A stretch of 64,000 nt of DNA from Asparagopsis taxiformis (Eukaryota > Rhodophyta > Florideophyceae > Bonnemaisoniales > Bonnemaisoniaceae): NCBI GenBank assembly GCA_030407315.1, contig JALQPE010000348.1:1-64000 (forward strand). Reading direction: 5' to 3'. The position numbers and the translations under genes are program-made. A model generated the notes under the pieces. It worked only from the letters and a program-made list of their open reading frames with translations. It did no database searches and was not told the origin of the DNA. Below are positions 50,767 through 63,810 of the stretch, piece by piece; positions within the stretch are counted from its first letter, which is position 1, and the number at the start of each line of letters is the position of its first letter.

Positions 50767-53700
50767 ATCAAACCAGCAAGCTCATCTTTCTCATCTCTCC
50801 GACTCCGACTCTGACGTTCCATCCGATCTCCGGGGTGCCGCCAAAGCATTTGCTGCTTCTCTCAACGTCTCCAAAGCATCCTCATCAAAGCGCAATGCCG
50901 TTCGCTGCGACTTATGTGAGCGTCCTGGACACACACAAGACCGCTGCTACATCAACCCCCACAATTCAAACAACCATCTTTCTCCTGATATCATGAAGAA
51001 AATCATTGCATCTTCATCAGGCACAAAACATGACACCTCTCTTGTCAGTGTTGAGAAGAAGGTGAACAAATCCGGGAAGGTTGAAATTGCTGCAGTCAGT
51101 GTGGAACGAACAACAGTGAAGCCGCCATGCGACAATCGGTGCTATGCAGACTCCGGAGCAACCACCCATGTGTGCCACTCATTGTCTGTATTCGTCCCTG
51201 GCTCTATCACATCATGTGAGCCTCGCACAATCAAGCTCGCGGACAACTCCTCAGTCACTGCTACACAGTCTGGAGATGTTCTGATACCGTTCGAGCATGT
51301 CAACTTGCGTCTCTCTGATGTACTATTGGTGCCGGGTCTCGGATACAATCTTGTGTCAGTTGGTCAAATGTGTGACAAAGGAGTCAATTCATCTTTCGAC
51401 TCTGGTCATGTGCATCTCTCTCGAGCATCAGATGGAATGGAAATCGGGAGTGGTCACCGTGACAGACAGTCCGGGTTGTACGTTTTGCCACAACCGGAGG
51501 AGGCTGCACCCATTTCTGGAACTGCCCTTGTCTTGTCTACTGCTTCCGAAACGGAGTTATGGCACAGGAGACTCGCACATGTCAACTTCCGAGACCTGTC
51601 TGATGTGCACAAACACACGACTGATGTTCCACAATTGCAGCCTTCCAGCGATGTATGTCGGGCGTGCCGTCTTGGCAAAGCACACAAACTTCCGTTCACC
51701 AGCCACTTTGCTACCAGCTCCAGCGTCGGGGACATCCTCCACTCGGACATCATTGGTCCTCTTCCGCTATCGTTCCCCGATGGTCACCGCTATGCAGCCT
51801 CGTTTCTGGATGATCATTCACGGTTTCTGTTCTTCGGAATGATGCAGCGCAAAAGCGATATAGCCAATGTGTACACGGGAGTTTGCAACCAACTGGGAAA
51901 TGCAGGTTTCAACGTTGGTCGTGTGCATCCGGATTGTGCAAAGGAGTATGTGAGTTTGCAAGATGCCTTCCGGGGGGAGGGAGTGGAAAAGACATTCTCT
52001 CCACCATACACTCCTGAGCACAATGGAATTGCCGAGCGTGTCAATCGCACCGTTATTGAGGCGTCCAGGTCTCTGCTCATCCAGGCTAATCTTCCGAGTT
52101 CATTGTGGCCGTTTGCTCTGAAACACGTTGTGTACGTCCGCAACCGCATCCCACACTCTGCCATTAAGTCGACTGCATTCGAGGTTGTTCATGGTACAAA
52201 ACCATCACTGAAGGATATCAAAGTGTTTGGATGCTCGGCATACGTGCTACGTCTTCCGCGAGGATCGAAGTTTGAGCCTCGAGCGGTGGAAGGTGTCCTT
52301 CTGGAGTGTCTGCCACACGGGATCTACAGAGTGTTGGTGATTCAGGACTCGTCTGCCAACATTATTGAGTCTCGCCATGTCACCTTTGACGAGAATCGCT
52401 TCCCTGGAGCACCTGACCTTGAGCACTGCATGTCTGACGAAGCCGATTCAGACTCGGATGTATCCAGTGACACTGTTTCAGATGTTGGCATATCATTTGA
52501 CGATGGTACCCATGAAGCTAGGAACCCTCCCGTCACGGATCAGGACTCCAGCTCGCACAAATCTATTGGCAAAGATTCATTCACCAGCGATGAAGATGAG
52601 TGGGATGACGCAGCTTCCAATGATGATGATGCACGTGGTGATGGTGCTACCGAACCTACGCAAAACAACGATACTCTGGGTGATGGAGATGGTTCACAAA
52701 GGCGTTACCCGGTCCGAGAGCGTAAACGTCCTCAGGCGTGGTTCATGCTAACCTCTGCTCAACGTGATGGTGCAATCGAGGTCACTACTAGCGATGAACC
52801 AACCCTTCGAGAGGCTATGAACGCCACTCCTTCCGAGTGTGACTTGTGGAAGCAGGCCATTGATGACGAGTTCAAGTCATTGAAATCCAAGTGCACATGG
52901 ACTCGAGACGACTCACCGGGTGCACAGCCGCTACCTACTCATATTGTTCTCAAGGTGAAACGCAACTCGGATGGTACAGTGGATCGGTTCAAAGCACGCA
53001 TCGTTGCTGGTGGTAACTTCCAGACCTATGGCACAGACTACATGGAAACGTATGCCCCTGTGGTGTCCTTCAGCCTCGTTCGCACATTCCTCTACATTGC
53101 TATCATGCTGCAACTCTATGTGGCACAGCTGGATGTGAAAACAGCTTTCCTCAATGGAGACCTGGACGAGGATGTGTGGGTAATGTCTCCTCGCGGAGTA
53201 CCCGGTGTGCGGTGTGAGAGCTATCGTCTGCTCAAAGCACTTTACGGTCTGAAGCAAGCTCACCTTGCGTGGCACAAACGTCTGTACAGTGACTTGGAGA
53301 CGCTCGGATTCACAGAACTTCCCAGTGCCCCATGCGTGTTTGTCAGGGCATTATCACCCGGAAAATGCTTTGTCCTGGTATACGTGGATGACTTGATTGT
53401 GATGAGCACTTCAGAACGTGAGTTGGGCACAGTGGTGAACTGCCTCAAGGACTTGTACGAAGTTCGAGTGAGTGACAACGCCGGCTTCTTCCTTGGAGTT
53501 CAGCTTGAGTGGAAACGTGGAACGGATGGCCAATCTCAGTTGTTGCGTCTGTCTCAGCCCTTGTACACCCGAAGCGTCCTTCGCCGATTCGGAATGTGCG
53601 GGTCTAGACCGGCAATCACTCCAATGGTTGAATCGTTCTTCACTGGTTTGGCTTCGGAGGAGGATAAAAGTGCTGTCTCGGCTGAGCTCTACCAGCAGAT

Positions 53701-54370
53701 GATTGGGTCCCTGCTCTACCTTGCTCTCCGCACTCGACCGGACATTCTTGCACCCGTCCTCATCCTAGCTCGTTTCCAAAAGGCCCCCACTGCATATTGC
53801 CATCGTGGCGTTAAACGTGTTCTTCGGTACCTCAACGGAACAACTGACCTTGTGATATGTTACTCGGCTTCGGGTCTCGCAATGATAGCTCACGTTGACT
53901 CTGACTATGCCGGAGACACCATGGACCGCAAATCAATGTCTGGGTACCTTGTGAAAATCGGAGGAGCTATGGTCATCTGGGGTGCTAAGAAGCAGAATGC
54001 TTTGTCCTTGTCCACATGTGAGGCTGAGTACCATGCAATGCCTCTGGCTGCAACGGAACTTGTTTGGCTAAAAAGGGTGCTGTGTGAAGCTGGAGTGGTG
54101 GATTCGACGAGCCCAATTGTACTAAAGTCTGACAACCAGTCTGCAATTGCTTGGGCAACAGGTGAACGCTGCCCCTCTGGACGTGCCAAGCACATTGATG
54201 TTCGCATTCACTACATTCGTGACTTGGTGCAGCAGCGCGTTCTGGAAGTCGAATACATTGCCTCTGGAGACAATGATGCTGATATGCTGACGAAGCCGCT
54301 TGGACGTATTGCTCTGAGGAACGTATGCGGTCGAATTGGACTTGGAAGTACAGCTGCGGAGGAGTGTTGA
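50712..54370 (+). CDS. Copia pol polyprotein (zinc knuckle, PR, IN, RT, RNase H)
   Basis: The open frame extends from 50495, but its protein-like part begins after the gag overlap, near the basic stretch following 50712. In order: a zinc knuckle (CDLCERPGHTQDRC), protease (CYADSGATTHVCH), the pre-integrase zinc region (LWHRRLAHVNF), and integrase with HSDIIGPL, HPDCAKEYVS and HNGIAERVNRT carrying the D-D-E residues. Then come RT with QLDVKTAFLNGDL and YVDDLIVMS, and RNase H with HVDSDYAGD, CEAEYHAM and HIDVRIHYIRD. This order defines Ty1/Copia. The stop TGA lies inside the 3' LTR (GAG TGT TGA). The catalytic motifs are intact. Confidence 0.95.
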
Positions 54371-54777
54371 TGTGGGCACCTCAGAATGGCATATGGTTTC
54401 CAGCTGGATTCCAAGTGTGAGTACTATTGGAATTTGATACAATATGGATTATTGATTACTTGCATTGTTGTGCCTGTAGAGACGAATCTAGTGGACTACG
54501 TGACATCTAACCCGGTAGACTTTGTTCAGGGCAATGAGCTGGTGATTTTACCATTTTGGTCGAATCGGGATTGACACGTGGATACTGATCTGGATTCGGG
54601 CCAGCTAGGGTTACGCCGTCGTGTATGCGGCGCGCTGCAGGTTGGAACTCTGAAAATCCGAAATTGGGAAATTCCAGTAGTATAAGTAGTGGTGTTGCGA
54701 GGCGATCCGATAGTAAACCAAGTCAAGCGACATCTTTCCTTCTCTTCTCAACCTCTCCAACTGTCTCAACCTTCACA
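54365..54777 (+). repeat. Copia 3' LTR, 413 bp
   Basis: Near-identical to the 5' LTR. It is preceded by the purine run CGGAGGAG (probable polypurine tract). Confidence 0.98.
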
Positions 54778-57028
54778 CCGCGGACGCAGAAAAGGTCCCC
54801 AAGCCAGTTGATGACACTCCCACTCGTCGCAACACAGGAGGGAGAGGTTTGGTTCCGTCGACAAGACACACAACCAGGCTTCAACTTGGACCTGGGAGGA
54901 CCAGTCTTACTGCCCAAGGGCCGTCTCCCCCGTCACCGTCACCCCATGCGACAGAAGAGCAGGAAAGTGAAGGGCAGGCTCTCGCAAAGGACTTTCTTTC
55001 GAAAATGAGTCAGTATTGCCGGGTGTACGACGTCCCTTTCGAAGATTTGGTCAGTGCCGACGAGAGCCGAGAACACGTGCCCATCACGGGCAACGTTCAG
55101 CTCATTCTGACTGATCCGCCTTACAATGTTCGTCGTAAGAGGAACGATTCCAACTCTTCGTACGACAGGCTAACTGCAGAAGATATGCAGGCTAGCATCG
55201 AAGTGTTTGACGAGCTGTTGCGCCCCGGTGGCCACGGCATCGTGTTCTGCTCCGTTTTGCAGTTCTACGAATGGTTCCATTACTTGGAAACGTACAAAGG
55301 ACCGCAGTCAGAAGGCCCAACCGATGCTGCTGCCAGTGATGACGGGTCGGATGAAGAAGAGGTTACGTCCATGAATTCGGACTCCGAAGCATCGCAGCAC
55401 AGTGGCGAAGAAAGTGCGGATGAGGAGGAGGAGGAGGAGGAGGACGTCGTTCGGAATTCAGTTTTCTTCGTTGACGAAGTACCTCTGTTGTTTGTCCGAC
55501 TACCTGGGTACCTCTATCAAATGCCGGGGCGGAAGAGGTACCAACGCATGAACATGGCAGAGGTCGCTATCCACTTCTGGAAGCGAGGTGTTCCGTTCAA
55601 GACTGGAAGCGAGATGGTGGCCTATAGGAACCACGGATACATGGACGGCACGTACCCGGCGTGGTGCAACGTCACCATCAATATGCCCGCCATCGATTCG
55701 AATGAGATGGTGTGGCGAACAAGGAGCACAACCGGTGCTACGGTCAGAGTTCGTGCAGAGCAGAAGAGCGTCGCTCTCATGATGGAGTTGATCAGCCAGC
55801 ATTCACAGCCTGGTGATATTGTTGTCGATCCATTCTCTGGCACTTTCGCAACGGGAAAAGCAGCTATGAGCTTGCCTGAGCACCGTGTTTTCGTCGGCAG
55901 TGACATGGACAAATTGTGTGTGGCACGATCGCTTCCAAAGCTGTGTGCAGTCATGTCACGTGTAATTCTTTCAAACAACACTGACATGAGGGTCACGACA
56001 GAAGCGAAACAGAGTGCTGAGAAGTTCTTGGCGTCCCCCTCTGTCACGATGCGTACACAGAGGGAACGCAGGATCATCGAACCCCCACCTGGCCTTCCCC
56101 TGTACCAGAGGTTCCCGAAATATACTCGGCAGTACCTCTGGCAGCTGTGCCCAGAGTCGATTGCGTCGCACGAGCATATGGAAAAACCGGTACATTATTG
56201 GCCACCTTCCCTGCGCCGCTGGTTGCAAACTGAAAACCCTCGCGTGATGCGGGCACACGATTGTGTTGCCAAAAAATTGAGCGTTCGACCATCGCTGATT
56301 AAGCATCCAAATGCAGGAAGAGGGCTCTTCGCTGAACAGACATTTAATGTTGGCGACGAAGTATGTGCATACTACGGAACTGTTGTGTACTCTGATATGA
56401 GCAAGGAGTCGATGAGGTTCGCGTACGGAGAGGGTCACATGGCGATAACGAAGGAAACATTCTTGATGTATGCCATCAAGCTGTATGCAACGGCGGAGGA
56501 CGACGAAAACATCGAGCATCCAATTTGGATTGTTCCGGCTCCGTTCTGTTCGGCGCAGTTCATCAACGACCCGCGGTATTTGCGAGGTGAGGACACTCCG
56601 GCGGAAGACACCAGGCGGATGGCCAACGTCGAGTTTGTCGAGAACTACAGCAGCGGTTCGACGGGGAAGAAGCTCAAGGCCAAGGACCTAGAAAATCCGA
56701 AGATCATCGTAGTACGTGCAATCCGCGATATCCGTCCAGGGCAGGAGCTCTACGTTCATTATGGGACAGCGTTTAGAGCATGGAATTAGGGTCACGAAAG
56801 ATGTTTTCATTTCGACTACAAATAAAGCTACGTTCCAGAGTTGAAGTATATCATATAATGCAGCATGTCCAGCCACCATTAGTCCAGGGTGAAACCTATT
56901 GAGCAGTACTCGCCTGTCAAAAACCAATCGTTCACACTCTAGGTGCACTTCGTCCGAGCAGTGAACCTGACTGCTTGGTTGCTGTTATGCGTGCAGATGC
57001 AAAATACAAGACCAAGTTGAAATGGACG

Positions 57029-57213
57029 CCCGGTGGATGTCCAGCTCAGTTGCATTGCTGTCCAGCCCAGAAATTCTACAATTCAGGGCAGAAAAAAATA
57101 TTGCAAAAAACATCGATTTCAGCGGGTCGATTGTGCCGTACGGCACACCCCATCTCAAAAACATGTTCACATGTGCATGTTTTTGAGAATAGCCCAAATT
57201 TTAATTCAAATCA
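57029..57213 (+). repeat. Palindromic module I (copy of A)
   Basis: Palindrome at 57132-57147. One C is lost in the run after it compared with module A. Confidence 0.95.
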
Positions 57214-57336
57214 GGACGTCTTCCGGACATAGGGGTGCTCGCGGCCTAGCTCGACAGCTGTAATTGTACCTCATTAAATACTGTTGATGACTGCCTACCG
57301 TATACAATCTGGACTGTTGGCGTATTCTCCGGTACT

Positions 57337-57358
57337 TGACCTGACCTGACCTGACCTG
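57337..57358. repeat. (CCTGA)4 microsatellite expansion
   Basis: Copy 1 has a single unit at the corresponding place (about 29806-29814), so the expansion arose after duplication. Confidence 0.85.
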
Positions 57359-57458
57359 AACGTTCATCGCAGACCGTTGTGGTTACCGACACTATACAGC
57401 AATCTTTTTTGTATCTCGTGCAACTCAATCCTTCCATCGCTTCCGGGAAGGCTTCATT

Positions 57459-59753
57459 ATGCCGCCGCGTATTGCGAAGAAAGCTCCAAAGCCTCCGGGC
57501 CTCCAGAAAACCCGGTCAGCAGCTGCTGTATCGAGTGCCCGACAATCCCGTGCGAAGAAGCGGTCTGGGCCTACCGGCAGCATTGAACCGCGGTCCGGTA
57601 GTCGCAAGACGGACCGGCGCAGAACTGGGGATCCGCAGCGAGAAAGTGAGGAAGGAGGAACGGCGCGGAGAGAGATGGGGCTTGACCGAGGCAAGCGTGC
57701 TCGCAGGGACAGTGAACATCATGATGATGACATGATAGTGGCTCAAAACATGTTGGAATTGCGGCAGAGTGCTATGGCAAAGGTAGTTCCTCCCGGGTTG
57801 GCAGATGCGGAGGTGCTGCAGACGGCGTCCCAGCCGGGGGTTCGCGAGACACTGGAGGCTGTGACCCCACTGCGCCAACTATGCCGAGTACATCAGCCCC
57901 AGCAGGTAATGCAGTCAGGGACCCGAGGATAGCGGCAAGGGATGTTGTTTCTGAGCAACGTTCACAGGATGCCAACTATCATCGGCGGTCAGGTGGTACT
58001 GAGGGGAGAGAGCAGCCGGAGTGCGGACCTCGTCACAACAGACTGTCATTGGTGCCAAATATGCGCGTAACGCCCCCGCGACGTCAGGCTATTGCCGATG
58101 GAGGACATCATAATCCCGATAGCGTGCGAGATGGGGGGACGGTGAGGGCAGAGAGGTTGCATCCGCCGGAATCCATCGATTTAATGGCGAGTCGCATCAA
58201 TGCGCAGAAGAAGAAGATCGCGGAGCTGGAAAAAAAGTGTTTAGCCAGGACATAGCAAACAAGGCGCTCACCACGGAGATAGTTGCGTTAGAGGCTAAGG
58301 TGAAGACTCTGCAGGCGGAAAATGCCAGCCTTACTGCAATTGCGAGAACAGGTAGAATCAGTGATCACGGTGGCGGTAAGTCGAACATACAGAAAGCCAT
58401 TCCTGTGAAATACCTTGGAGTTCTTAGGGCGGTTGAGGAAAACCTGACAAAGTGGTGCAAGAACGAGACTATGGAGCTGGACCCTATAGCGGAACAAACG
58501 CAGAGACGTTGGACTGGACGTACCATCGAGGTAGAGCCGGTAGAAGGGACACTTTGGAGCGAAAACGGTGTAGGATATATTGCTACCCCTCCGGGCTATA
58601 TCATCAAGAATCTGCAGTGGTATACACCTTCGTTACACCTTCGTACAGGGACGAGAGTGATCTGCTGAATGACTTGGTGCGACACGTACTGCGTCAAAGT
58701 CCGTGGTGTGATGTGTTTTCAGATGAGGAGCAGCGTGTGTGCTGTCAAGAGGCTGTGGCGGGGAGCAAGGAATTGAAAGTGAAGGTGACGCAGAAACTGT
58801 CCGACGTGATGAGTGCACGGAAGCGTAATGCGAGGGACAGATTGTTCGGTTCGCTGGGGTACACGAAATTAATGTCTAGATGCACGATGCTGACGACGCG
58901 AGCTGAGATGGACGAGCGAGAGGATCAAAAGCGCGAAGCGTCTGAGAAGCTTTTGAAACGGGAAAGCAACGGTGATTTGGATATGGGGAGGTGGCGAACG
59001 GCTCCGTTCTCAGAGCTGCGATACAGCAAAGGCATGGTTCCTGACAGCTTCGAAATGGAAGTGAATGGTGATGCATGGTTTAACAACCGAGTAGCTGTGA
59101 ATGTGCTAGACATCTTCAGGGGTTATTCGATACGACCAGAATAAGTAATGGACATAGAGACGAGCATACTAACGCTGGCGCGCCTGGATGCTTGGCTAGT
59201 GACTACTGTGGAGTGTTTGGATGAACCGAAGGGGAAAGGAGGTGCACGGCAGAAGGAGTTTACAAGGCGGTACAGTCAATATGTGGGGGTAGCTTTTCAG
59301 CAATTAGTTGGTATGGTGGTGTACTGCATGTCTTGTCTCCAAGGCTCGCAAGCAAGGGAAGAAACGGACGTTGTCGAGAGCGAACAGCGGACTAGTGCAC
59401 AGTCACGGCATGTGTTTGCAAGCCGTACTGTGACGAGAGAGGCTGTTGAAGTGTGGCAAAGCGGAGAGGGGTCTGGAATTGTTCATGTCGTTGATGATGT
59501 AAACCGTTGCTCATCACTTGTTCTAGTGTCCGAGGATTGGATTCAATCGCATATTACGTCAAACCTGGGTGCTGTAATGGATTGTGTGATTGCGCAAGGA
59601 CTAATTGGCGCAGAACTTTTCGTCGTTGACCCATATGCTGGACACCTGAGTGCAAACCTGAATGTAGAAATCAATGCCCCACAGTATGGGGGCATGGAGC
59701 GGCGCCATGCAGCAACTGCTGATAACAGTTTTGGCGTAATGGAGGATGGTTGA
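57459..59753 (+). pseudogene. Coiled-coil gene of element II, copy 2
   Basis: It matches 29705-27411 on the other arm. Extra damage: one C is missing near 57868, shifting the frame; the duplication at the B/C border is 11 bp (58623-58644) rather than 10; and CAA became TAA at 59142-59144. The A-AAA-AAG heptamer (58231-58237) and its frame relation are preserved. Confidence 0.85.
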
Positions 59754-59830
59754 AATTAGTGCAGTAAATGTGACGTTGACTAGAAGGCTTATCATGTAGT
59801 ACATTATCAATAGAGTGCTGCGATTTAGAT

Positions 59831-62800
59831 TTATTCTTCTTCATTATCATCTGTGAACTGGTAATCAGTGTTGGTGTAGAAGCGGTTGAGATAGAAACGG
59901 TGGTCCGACCAGTGCATTTGTTTCGTAAATAGCTTGACTGGAAAGTTACTTCGTACGATGTGCACGGTGCCAGATATAGTAGATGCAGGAATGAGGTCAA
60001 ACCAAGGACCACCTGCACTGTGGGATGCAGTGTCATTGCTGTCAACGGATCCGTTGTCCGGGTCCCATGTGGACCACTTTAAACAAATGCACCCAAGTGA
60101 TTTTTCCACAGCGGTTTTTGGGGCAAAGCAGGTCATATACTGAACGAAAGCGAGTTCTACAGGTTGAAACAGGTTTGGAGACTGCAGGCGTACCAGTGCC
60201 AGGACGCGCCCTACCCATATGGTTCTGTAGTCATCGGCAGTTCCGGAGATGACGACAAAGGAGTACTGCGATCTCTTTGCGGGGCCGAATGATGAAGTTG
60301 CAAAGACGCGCTGCTGCTTGTGCCTCGACACGTTTGTGGGGCGAAGCATGCCACTGTGCGGGTCAAAGTCGTCGGCATCTGGGACGTACCCTCCCATGAC
60401 GTAGGCGGACTTTACCACGGTGACGGAAATGTCCATTTCATGTATTGGAGGGCCTTCTGCCGTGGCGCGCAGTCTAGCGAGGGTGAGGAACGCTTGTGCA
60501 GCTGTGTCACCGAGTTGCTGGAATAGCGTTATGGTGCCAGACGGGAACGAGGAGTTGTGCAGAGGCAAAAGAGTGGCAGGATCGGGCTGTCCGTCGATAT
60601 CTGCAACGAGGAGGGTTGCATCGGGCAGCAGGGAGGCAAAGTCGTGCAGTGCAACGGTGAATCCGTCGCGAACGAGTACTGCACCGTCTGTGGGCGATAT
60701 CATGCGTGCGTTTCCCAATGTGTTGGATGGGGTGTGACCAGTTGGAGTGGCCAAGGAGAATTCCATGTGGCGAATAGTCTCTTCCATGGCTGTGGAGCGC
60801 CTTCGAGAGGTTTTCCTATAACTCTGTTTGAACAGAAGATGGGAGTGTTCGTAGGGGCCTGCATCAATGTGTTCCGGGGCGCCATATCTCTGCAAGTCAC
60901 CGGGAAGATGGTCTAGAAGATGGAACTTGAAAGTTTTGAGACCTGTGGTGTGGAATGGGCCGAGGGTGGAGAGCATTGATTGTTTGAAATAGGAAATGGA
61001 GTTCTGGAGGCTTTCGAGTTCGGCGGCAGTCCAGTGCTTGCTGCGACCGCGTTTCATGACCCATGCGACGAGGTCAGAGTATTGCGTGCAGATGGAAGTG
61101 AGGGGGGCTGTCTCTACTTCGTCACAGCATGTGTCAATGAATGCTGCGATGAAAGGGAACACCATGTCGACATGGTGATAGTCTTTGGCTGCGAGCATGC
61201 CGCGTATGCCGTCCTCCGTGAAGAGGCCGTTCAAATTGGTGCCCTTCTCACCCTTGGAGAAGTCGACATGAAGACCGGTGATGTAGTAGTCGCGTTCGAT
61301 AGCGGACAGAATGCTGTTTGAGCCGGCGAGGATGGATTTTTTCACCTTCTTGAAGGTGCGAGGTGTCCCGGAATGGGAGGCAGTGGTGGTGAGGTCTGGG
61401 GAGCTGAGGCGGTGGACAATGCACTGTTTGATGAGCTTTGAGATGCCGAGGTGGAGATTGTGCAGAGGCTCGAAGGAGAAAATGTTGTAGGGGTCTAGGG
61501 GACTGTTGGTGGGTAAAAGAGCGGTCGATTCGAGGACAGAGTGTTGTTCGAGGAGGGAGAGAGCTTCGAGCGGAGCAGTTGTATGCTCCTGAGCGCTCTC
61601 TTGGCGTGCAGAGCGTGTATCATCGAGGGCGCGGGGCTGGTGTGGCGCGGTGGATTCAAGTTGAGTGGCGGGGATGTAGCAGCGGTGGCAGGGATGTGTG
61701 GTGGTAGTGCTGTTGCGAGTGCATGACAGCTCTTTGGCCTCTGGAAAGTCGCAGCAATAATTGGCTAGGATGGGAAAGCATTGGCGGGCAGTTGCAGTGG
61801 AGTCTGTGCAGGGGAACCCGGAAGAGAACGAGGTGGATAGGGACGAAAACACTTTTTCGAGTGCTTTATGAAGAATATCAATTTTGCGAGCGCGACTAGC
61901 AGAACTAGAGGTTGTCGGCATTTCATCACCGAACAAGGCGTTGGATGAAGGGTTAACAATGTACGGAAGATACCCGACGATGGTGAGGCCGGTACGGATG
62001 CAGTGGCGACGGAGGGGGGCGGAGAAGTTGAGCAGTGTGACGTGTATGGGGTATGCGACGATTGCGGAGCTCTTGAGGCTTGTGCTGCTCTTGTCGGAGT
62101 ACACTTGGAGGAGGCCGGCAAAGGATGAAGGTGTGGAATCAGTTTCCTCTGCCCATACGACCTGTGGATCTTCCGAGAGCTGCACGCGCTGTCTAGTAAC
62201 CTGGTGCAGCGTTTTCGCGAATTCTGTGTGTAGGGGATGAGAAAATATTGCGGTGCCGTCTGGGGCGGTCTGTGGGGAGGGGTGGAAGAGAGTATTTTGG
62301 TCGTTAGCCAGTGCTAACTGCCTGCGGAGCATGTCGACTGGGTCGCGGAGGTACAGCTGTGCCGAGTACTTACCAGTTTTGTCTGGAATGATGTGGCTCT
62401 TGTAACCTTCGGTGCGGAAATGTGTTTCGACCATGGAAGCGGTAACGTGGCGACATTCTTCTACGGTGCGAACGGCGCTGTTGAACTTTTCTAGGGAGAA
62501 TGCGGGGTCTTTTAGGATGGTGATGACTTCGCTCACGCGGCCAGCCCCCCCTTGTACTCGAGGGTTGTGAGACTGGCGGCGAGGGGTTGCACGAGGAGGT
62601 CTGCGCGGGAGGGGGTTGAGGTTGGTGGCAGTGGAGCGTCACAGGGTGAGTCGCTGGAGGAAGCACGACCAGATTCTGGGTCTGGGGAGCTGGGTTGCGG
62701 GGAATCATGGTCGCCGTTTCGAGCAGGCTCATGGGTGACGGCAGGGACACGAGCGTTGTTGAAATGTTGGGGAGAGGGGTTGAAACGGTACTGACACGTT

Positions 62801-62868
62801 CGCTCATGCAACGCAAGCGCATAAGCATCTACGCAGTAGTAGAAGCACCCTTCATACTTGCATTCCAT
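59831..62868 (-). pseudogene. Tnp2/Plavaka-like transposase, copy 2, frameshifted
   Basis: The ATG at 62868 opens the same zinc-finger N-terminus as copy 1. A one-base deletion near 62545 (GC-rich site after LEYK) ends that frame at 62533. The remaining 901 codons (62536-59831) are open and nearly identical to copy 1, apart from single substitutions such as Leu to Pro near the EHSHLLFK block. The intact-looking catalytic part suggests recent inactivation. Confidence 0.9.
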
Positions 62869-63322
62869 GTCGAGTTTTGACGCGAAAGGGAGGATTGCGA
62901 GCTGAACAGGGGAGACTGTGCCGTCCAGATGCGACCAATTTTATTTTTGTGGTGCTTTCGAGACTTGGAATGTAACGTGTTCGTAGTTTTGTGGGTAGTA
63001 GTTTTTGTGCTCACTCCAGCTGATATCCCAACGCTGGAATTTAACCGAGAGTTCAATCATTTCCAACTGTTACATCACATTGCGTGCTGGCAACGTGTGC
63101 ATGGAAGGACGAACGACCGCCCAGGGAGATGAATTTTCAATTAATTCATTTGTAATAATAAACTTTTTTATTTCCAAACTTCGTGGAATCTGAATGTGCT
63201 TTACAGCGGATATGCCACGGATCATGTAAGGAAAGCAAATGGATTCTCATATATATGATTATATGTTTATATTCGTTGTTCTCGATCCGGATCTCATTGT
63301 TCGGGGATTCAGAGACCATGGC
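62869..63322. other. Upstream flank of copy 2 transposase
   Basis: Matches 23836-24291 inverted. The AT-rich tract near 63246-63275 (ATATATGATTATATG) is a plausible core promoter position. No gene. Confidence 0.5.
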
Positions 63323-63810
63323 TGTTGAAACGAATTGGTCGCTTACCGAGCGTTTATTGAATCTGCGAGCTCACTACATCATTTGTATTCTCGCCGAGGT
63401 GCGTCGGCGGTGCTAAGGACAGCCTGTTCATGGCTGCTCCAGACAGACTGTCACTGACAGTCTGTCCTAGCAAACACCCGCTGCCAATCTGGTACACGTG
63501 GGCTTCTCAATCATATCACCCACACGTGTACACTTATCATAACATTTTCCCGCTGCCATGATGGCAACCCATCCTGGCATTTCTAATTACTAATTGAAAC
63601 AATGACAAACAAATTGAAACTTCAGACGCTATTATCTCCATGAAGAAAGGTCGTAGAAGCTTCGGAGAAGTTGCTACCCGACTAATTCGGGCAAACTGAA
63701 CACGATGAGATAGGTTTCGGAGCGCCTAGAGCACTCCTTCTAGGAGAAATCGAGGGTTAAAGTTTTCTCACGTAATTGAGCCCCCCAGGGCCAATTCCAG
63801 TGCTTCAACA
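63323..63810 (-). repeat. Copia 488-bp LTR (3' LTR of an element running off the right edge)
   Basis: Same length and 6-bp ends as 43788-44275, with scattered differences. It is inserted in element II copy 2, with flank ATGGC on its left. It is followed by the polypurine tract complement CTCCCCCTC. Confidence 0.95.

Larger units (their letters stand above)
48810..54777 (+). mobile_element. Complete Ty1/Copia retrotransposon
   Basis: 5,968 bp with two 413-bp LTRs differing at one base (49186 G against T), a primer-binding site, gag and pol in Copia order, and a 5-bp target duplication. It is a young insertion in the MTase-SET gene of element II copy 2. Confidence 0.98.
47622..56789 (+). pseudogene. 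MTase-SET gene of copy 2, split by a Copia element
   Basis: The first part (47622-48809) encodes residues 1-396 of the fusion. The second (54778-56789) encodes the rest, including DPPY, motif I and the SET domain, with few substitutions relative to copy 1. The two parts are separated by the 5,968-bp Copia insertion and its 5-bp target duplication CCGCG. In the interrupted gene, translation ends four bases into the LTR region at a TGA. Confidence 0.95.
44276..63322. mobile_element. Element II, copy 2, inverted and damaged
   Basis: An inverted copy of 23836-36900 with all genes in the same relative order. Damage: the ParB gene is cut by a Copia LTR at 44275; MTase-SET is split by a full Copia at 48810-54777; the coiled-coil gene has extra indels and a CAA-to-TAA change at 59142-59144; the transposase is frameshifted near 62545; and the left flank is cut by a Copia LTR at 63323. 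The dioxygenase gene is absent. Confidence 0.85.
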
